Shown here piece by piece: positions 48,590-51,791 of a stretch of 51,791 bases of DNA. The position numbers were made by a program, and so were the translations under genes. The notes beneath the pieces were generated by a model, which saw nothing but the letters and a program-made list of their open reading frames with translations, made no database searches and was not told the DNA's origin. This stretch comes from Diphasiastrum complanatum (taxonomy: Eukaryota; Streptophyta; Lycopodiopsida; Lycopodiales; Lycopodiaceae), in assembly GCA_029204225.1 (NCBI GenBank), contig CM055099.1:50272075-50323865 (forward strand). The letters run 5' to 3'. How positions within the stretch are numbered: the first letter of the stretch is position 1; every line of letters begins with the position of its first letter.

Positions 48590-51020
48590 TTTATTTCTAC
48601 GTGTATCAGATATTGTTCGAGTATCTAAAAAAATGACATATTATTTTTATCAATGACTAAGTAATACATATACTATTACATCTACGAAGCAGGTTCTTTA
48701 TTTTTTGGTACTTAATTACTTAGATTAAAATATGATTTTTATTTATCTATAACTATTTCAACAAAATAGATTGAAATATAGAAAATCGGACAACAAAATA
48801 TAAATAATTATGTATTAGTTTATTATATATACTATTTTGTAATTTTTTTAAATGTTTAGTTATGCAGATTATAACTTTTTTAATTTACAATTGTAGTATG
48901 TTACTAAGTTCGAATATATGAAACTAAGATAGAAAATGAGTAAACTATATACGTTTATAAGACTTTCCAGCAACATACATATGCAATATTGTATGCATGA
49001 GGATTTTCCACCCCTTCCAAAAAAAAAAATGTTTAATATTACATGTTTTTAATTCTAGACATACAAATTTATAAGCCAAAAAATAACAAACATACAAAAT
49101 TATATAACAAAATATAAACAAATAATGTTGTTACAAATAATTTTAAGTTTCAAAATCATGGTAGTATTTTCTAGGTAATTAGTTTGGAATTTCTGAAATT
49201 CAGTTTTCAAAACATGTAAATAATTTCTGAATTACAAAGACGCAAATAAAATTTAAGATAATCAAACAAAACATGAATTTTTTTATTTTTATGTATATAT
49301 GTAACGTCTATTTAATTACTATGATACTGAAACAACAAAGTCACACTTATAAATTAACTACATATTACTTTTATATTAACAACTAATTATTGCATATATT
49401 ATTACACGTACCTCTATCTATTATTAGATCGAAAAAATAGATTCACATATACAAAACCATGAAACAAAATATAAATAACCATGTACTGTCTTGTCAAGTA
49501 TGTTCTTCTATCCATTTCTTGTAAATTACGTACTTTTGTTGGATTTTCCACCAACATACATACATAATATTATATGCATAAGGGTCTTTCACCTTACATA
49601 AAAATTGATTTTCCTACTATTATCTAAAAACTACATACGTCGTTCATGAACATGCATACATCTATGAACATATATTCAATTCTAGACATAAATCTGTAAC
49701 ACAATATTAAAACAGTCACATAACAAACAAAGCAAAATTGAATAAAATCCTATACTTAACTACGTAATAATATTAATAAACAAAGTTATATTGATACGAG
49801 TAACAAAAATTAATTTGTTGCATATAAGGATCTATGACTACATGCCGACATTGCGTCGTAACACAATTCACTAGCCAATATACGAAATGTTACAAATGCA
49901 AAAGGTTTTCACCTCATACAAAAATGCTCATGATTAATAAACTACTAACAATTACATATATTTGTGCATGTACGAGGAGGTATGATCGTACATGAACTTA
50001 ATAACACGATACGGAAAAACCAGTCGAAGGAAATCTATTAAACATACTAGGTAGCCTTTCTTAATCAATTACAAAGACCAAGACAAAATTTAAGATAATC
50101 AAATGAAACATCAAATAGAAAAAATACTTATTATTAACTAATTTAAATTGTTCCATTTCTATGTATACATAAAAACGTCTATTTAATTACTATGATATTG
50201 AAACAACAAAGTCACACATTTAAAAAAACCATACATTACTAATTTTACATCGGTAACTAACTATAGCACATATCATTACATGTACAAAAGATTTTGTTCA
50301 TTTATACAAAATTTCATTTTCTTATTTGGTACTTGATTATTTCAATTGAAATATAATTGTTTTCTAGCTATCACTAGATAAAAAAAAAAGGTTCAAATAT
50401 ATAAAACCATGTAACAAAATATGAATGACCATGTATTGTTGTATCAAGTACGTTTTTCTATACATTTCTTGTAAATTACGTACTTTTGTTGCATTTTCCA
50501 CCAACATACATACGTAATATTATATGCATAAAGATTTTCCACCTCATACATGTAAGGATCTATGACTACATGTTGACATTGCGTCGTAACACAATCCACT
50601 AGCCAATATACGAAATGTTACAAATACAAAAAGTCTTCAACTCATACAAAAATGTCCATGATTAATAAACTACTAACAATTACATATATGTGTGCATGTA
50701 CGATGAGGTATGATCATACATGAACTTAATAATACGACACAAAAAACCTAGTTGAAAGAAAACTATTAAACATGATAGGTAGCATTTCTTAATCAATTAC
50801 AAAGACCAAGACAAAATTTAAAATAATCAAATGAAACAGAAATAGAAAAAATACTTATTATTAACTAATCTAAATTGTTCCATTTTTATGTATACATGAA
50901 AATGTCTATTTAATTACTATGATATTGAGACAACAAAGTCACACATTTAAACAAACCATATATTACTAATTTTACGTCAGTAACTAACCATTGTACATAT
51001 TATTACATGTACAAAAGATT
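48590..51020. repeat. Decayed tandem array of 0.73-0.95-kb AT-rich units
   Basis: GGATCTATGACTACATG recurs at 49828 and 50556 (period 728), and ACGTCTATTTAATTACTATG-like words at about 49306, 50177 and 50904. CTTGTAAATTACGTACTTTTG recurs at 49519 and 50468. An older copy is visible around 48.96-49.01 kb (CAACATACATATGCAATATT). The last two units are the most alike. No coding capacity; it could be a satellite or the repeat part of the neighbouring element. Confidence 0.85.
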
Positions 51021-51031
51021 TTGTTCCATCA

Positions 51032-51791
51032 TGTGAAAAATGCAAAAATAAGCTTGGTAGAGGCCAAAAATCTTCTATATAGATAAACACACATGTGTGG
51101 AGCTTGTTCCCACGTGTGAAACTAGTGTACTTGTCATGTACCATAATCATATATGTTGTACATATGATTTAATTCAAGTTCTAGTGGCTAAAATGGCCAA
51201 AAACTAGTTTTCGAGACATATGACACATGACATCAATCTATTGATTGCATGAGCCACATCCTTTGGTTAGGTGTCATATCCCATGTGTAGAGGACAGCTC
51301 ACATGTGTGGAATAAGCTGAAGTAGGCAAATTTTGACTTCTAGAAGATTTCCAAGTAGATCTCCATATAGATGGAAAATGGACCAAAGTGCTCAAAATAG
51401 AAGGTTTTGTCCAAGTGTCAGTTTTGCATCATGTCATCATATGAAAAAGCACCTTCACACATGTGGGATCAGAGGGATGATCAGTACCACGAGCTCCCAA
51501 TTATTGTATATATAGAGCCACATTTGGCCATAATAAGTGTGAGACACCAATCTTGGTTTTGGAAGCAATTTTGAGTGATTCTCTCCATTTGTCTATATTT
51601 GTTTTGATTGTTTTGAGATTCTATCAATGTGTACTTGATTTTCAGGTTGGAGTCCGAACTCAGACAGTGTTTCACACATGTGAAACTAGAAAGTACACCT
51701 ACCTTCAATTAATGATTGTTCTTGTTAGGATTTTGTGTCTAGAATTGATCTAGATTGATCTTGATCTCAAGTAGATTGATAGATCAAGTAA
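51032..51791. repeat. Dispersed repeat with CACATGTG/CACGTGTG palindromes, copy 2 (inverted)
   Basis: Reverse complement of 16731-17484, running to the window edge. Palindromic sites are at about 51088 (CACACATGTGTG), 51111 (CACGTGTGAA), 51297, 51455 and 51670-51685 (TTTCACACATGTGAAA). Here many cores read ATGT where copy 1 has ACGT. Confidence 0.85.

Overview
The window looks like repeat-rich intergenic DNA of a land plant. Ty1/copia and Ty3/gypsy remnants dominate it. Two Copia leaders carry a primer site for initiator-Met tRNA and one Gypsy leader an Asp-tRNA-like site, and there is a short internal block of plant-type (TTTAGGG) telomere units. I could not identify a typical host housekeeping gene. 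A helicase-endonuclease of the Helentron type would fit a fern, lycophyte or bryophyte better than a flowering plant, but that is only inference.

Layout. 1-6.6 kb: low-complexity DNA with one possible orphan exon. 6.6-8.9 kb: two broken Copia pol fragments, tail to tail. 9-12.4 kb: a (TA)n tract, a telomere-like block and a G-rich tract. 12.4-15.3 kb: two successive Copia fragments. 15.8-18.0 kb: a (CT)71 tract and a dispersed repeat that recurs inverted at the right end of the window. 18.8-20.6 kb: the 3' half of a Copia element with polypurine tract and LTR. 20.8-23.3 kb: Gypsy gag (minus) with leader and primer site. 23.3-28.2 kb: further Copia and Gypsy fragments.

28.8-34 kb is different in kind. 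It is very AT-rich, with minus-strand coding. It holds a PIF1-like helicase followed by an EEP (AP-endonuclease-like) domain, the Helentron arrangement, both decayed. Upstream is an unrecognised gene whose three exons join in frame through two GT-AG introns to give about 505 residues without a stop. At 46.4-47.5 kb the same kind of DNA resumes with a minus-strand gene for an RPA70-like single-strand DNA-binding protein. These may be parts of one large rolling-circle element split by a retrotransposon nest.

The nest (34.18 to about 46.2 kb) contains a gag-only Copia whose LTR carries a 34-bp hairpin, and a Gypsy pol cut into three pieces. The middle Gypsy piece is inverted between two Copia LTRs (612 and 613 bp) in opposite orientation, and a fairly complete Copia pol lies in the same inverted interval. 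From 47.5 kb to the end there is no gene: a (TA)n tract, a decayed tandem array of about 0.73-0.95-kb units, and the second copy of the dispersed repeat.

Nearly all coding remnants carry frameshifts or stops. The exception is the unrecognised spliced gene at 32.2-33.9 kb, which is the best candidate for something undescribed.
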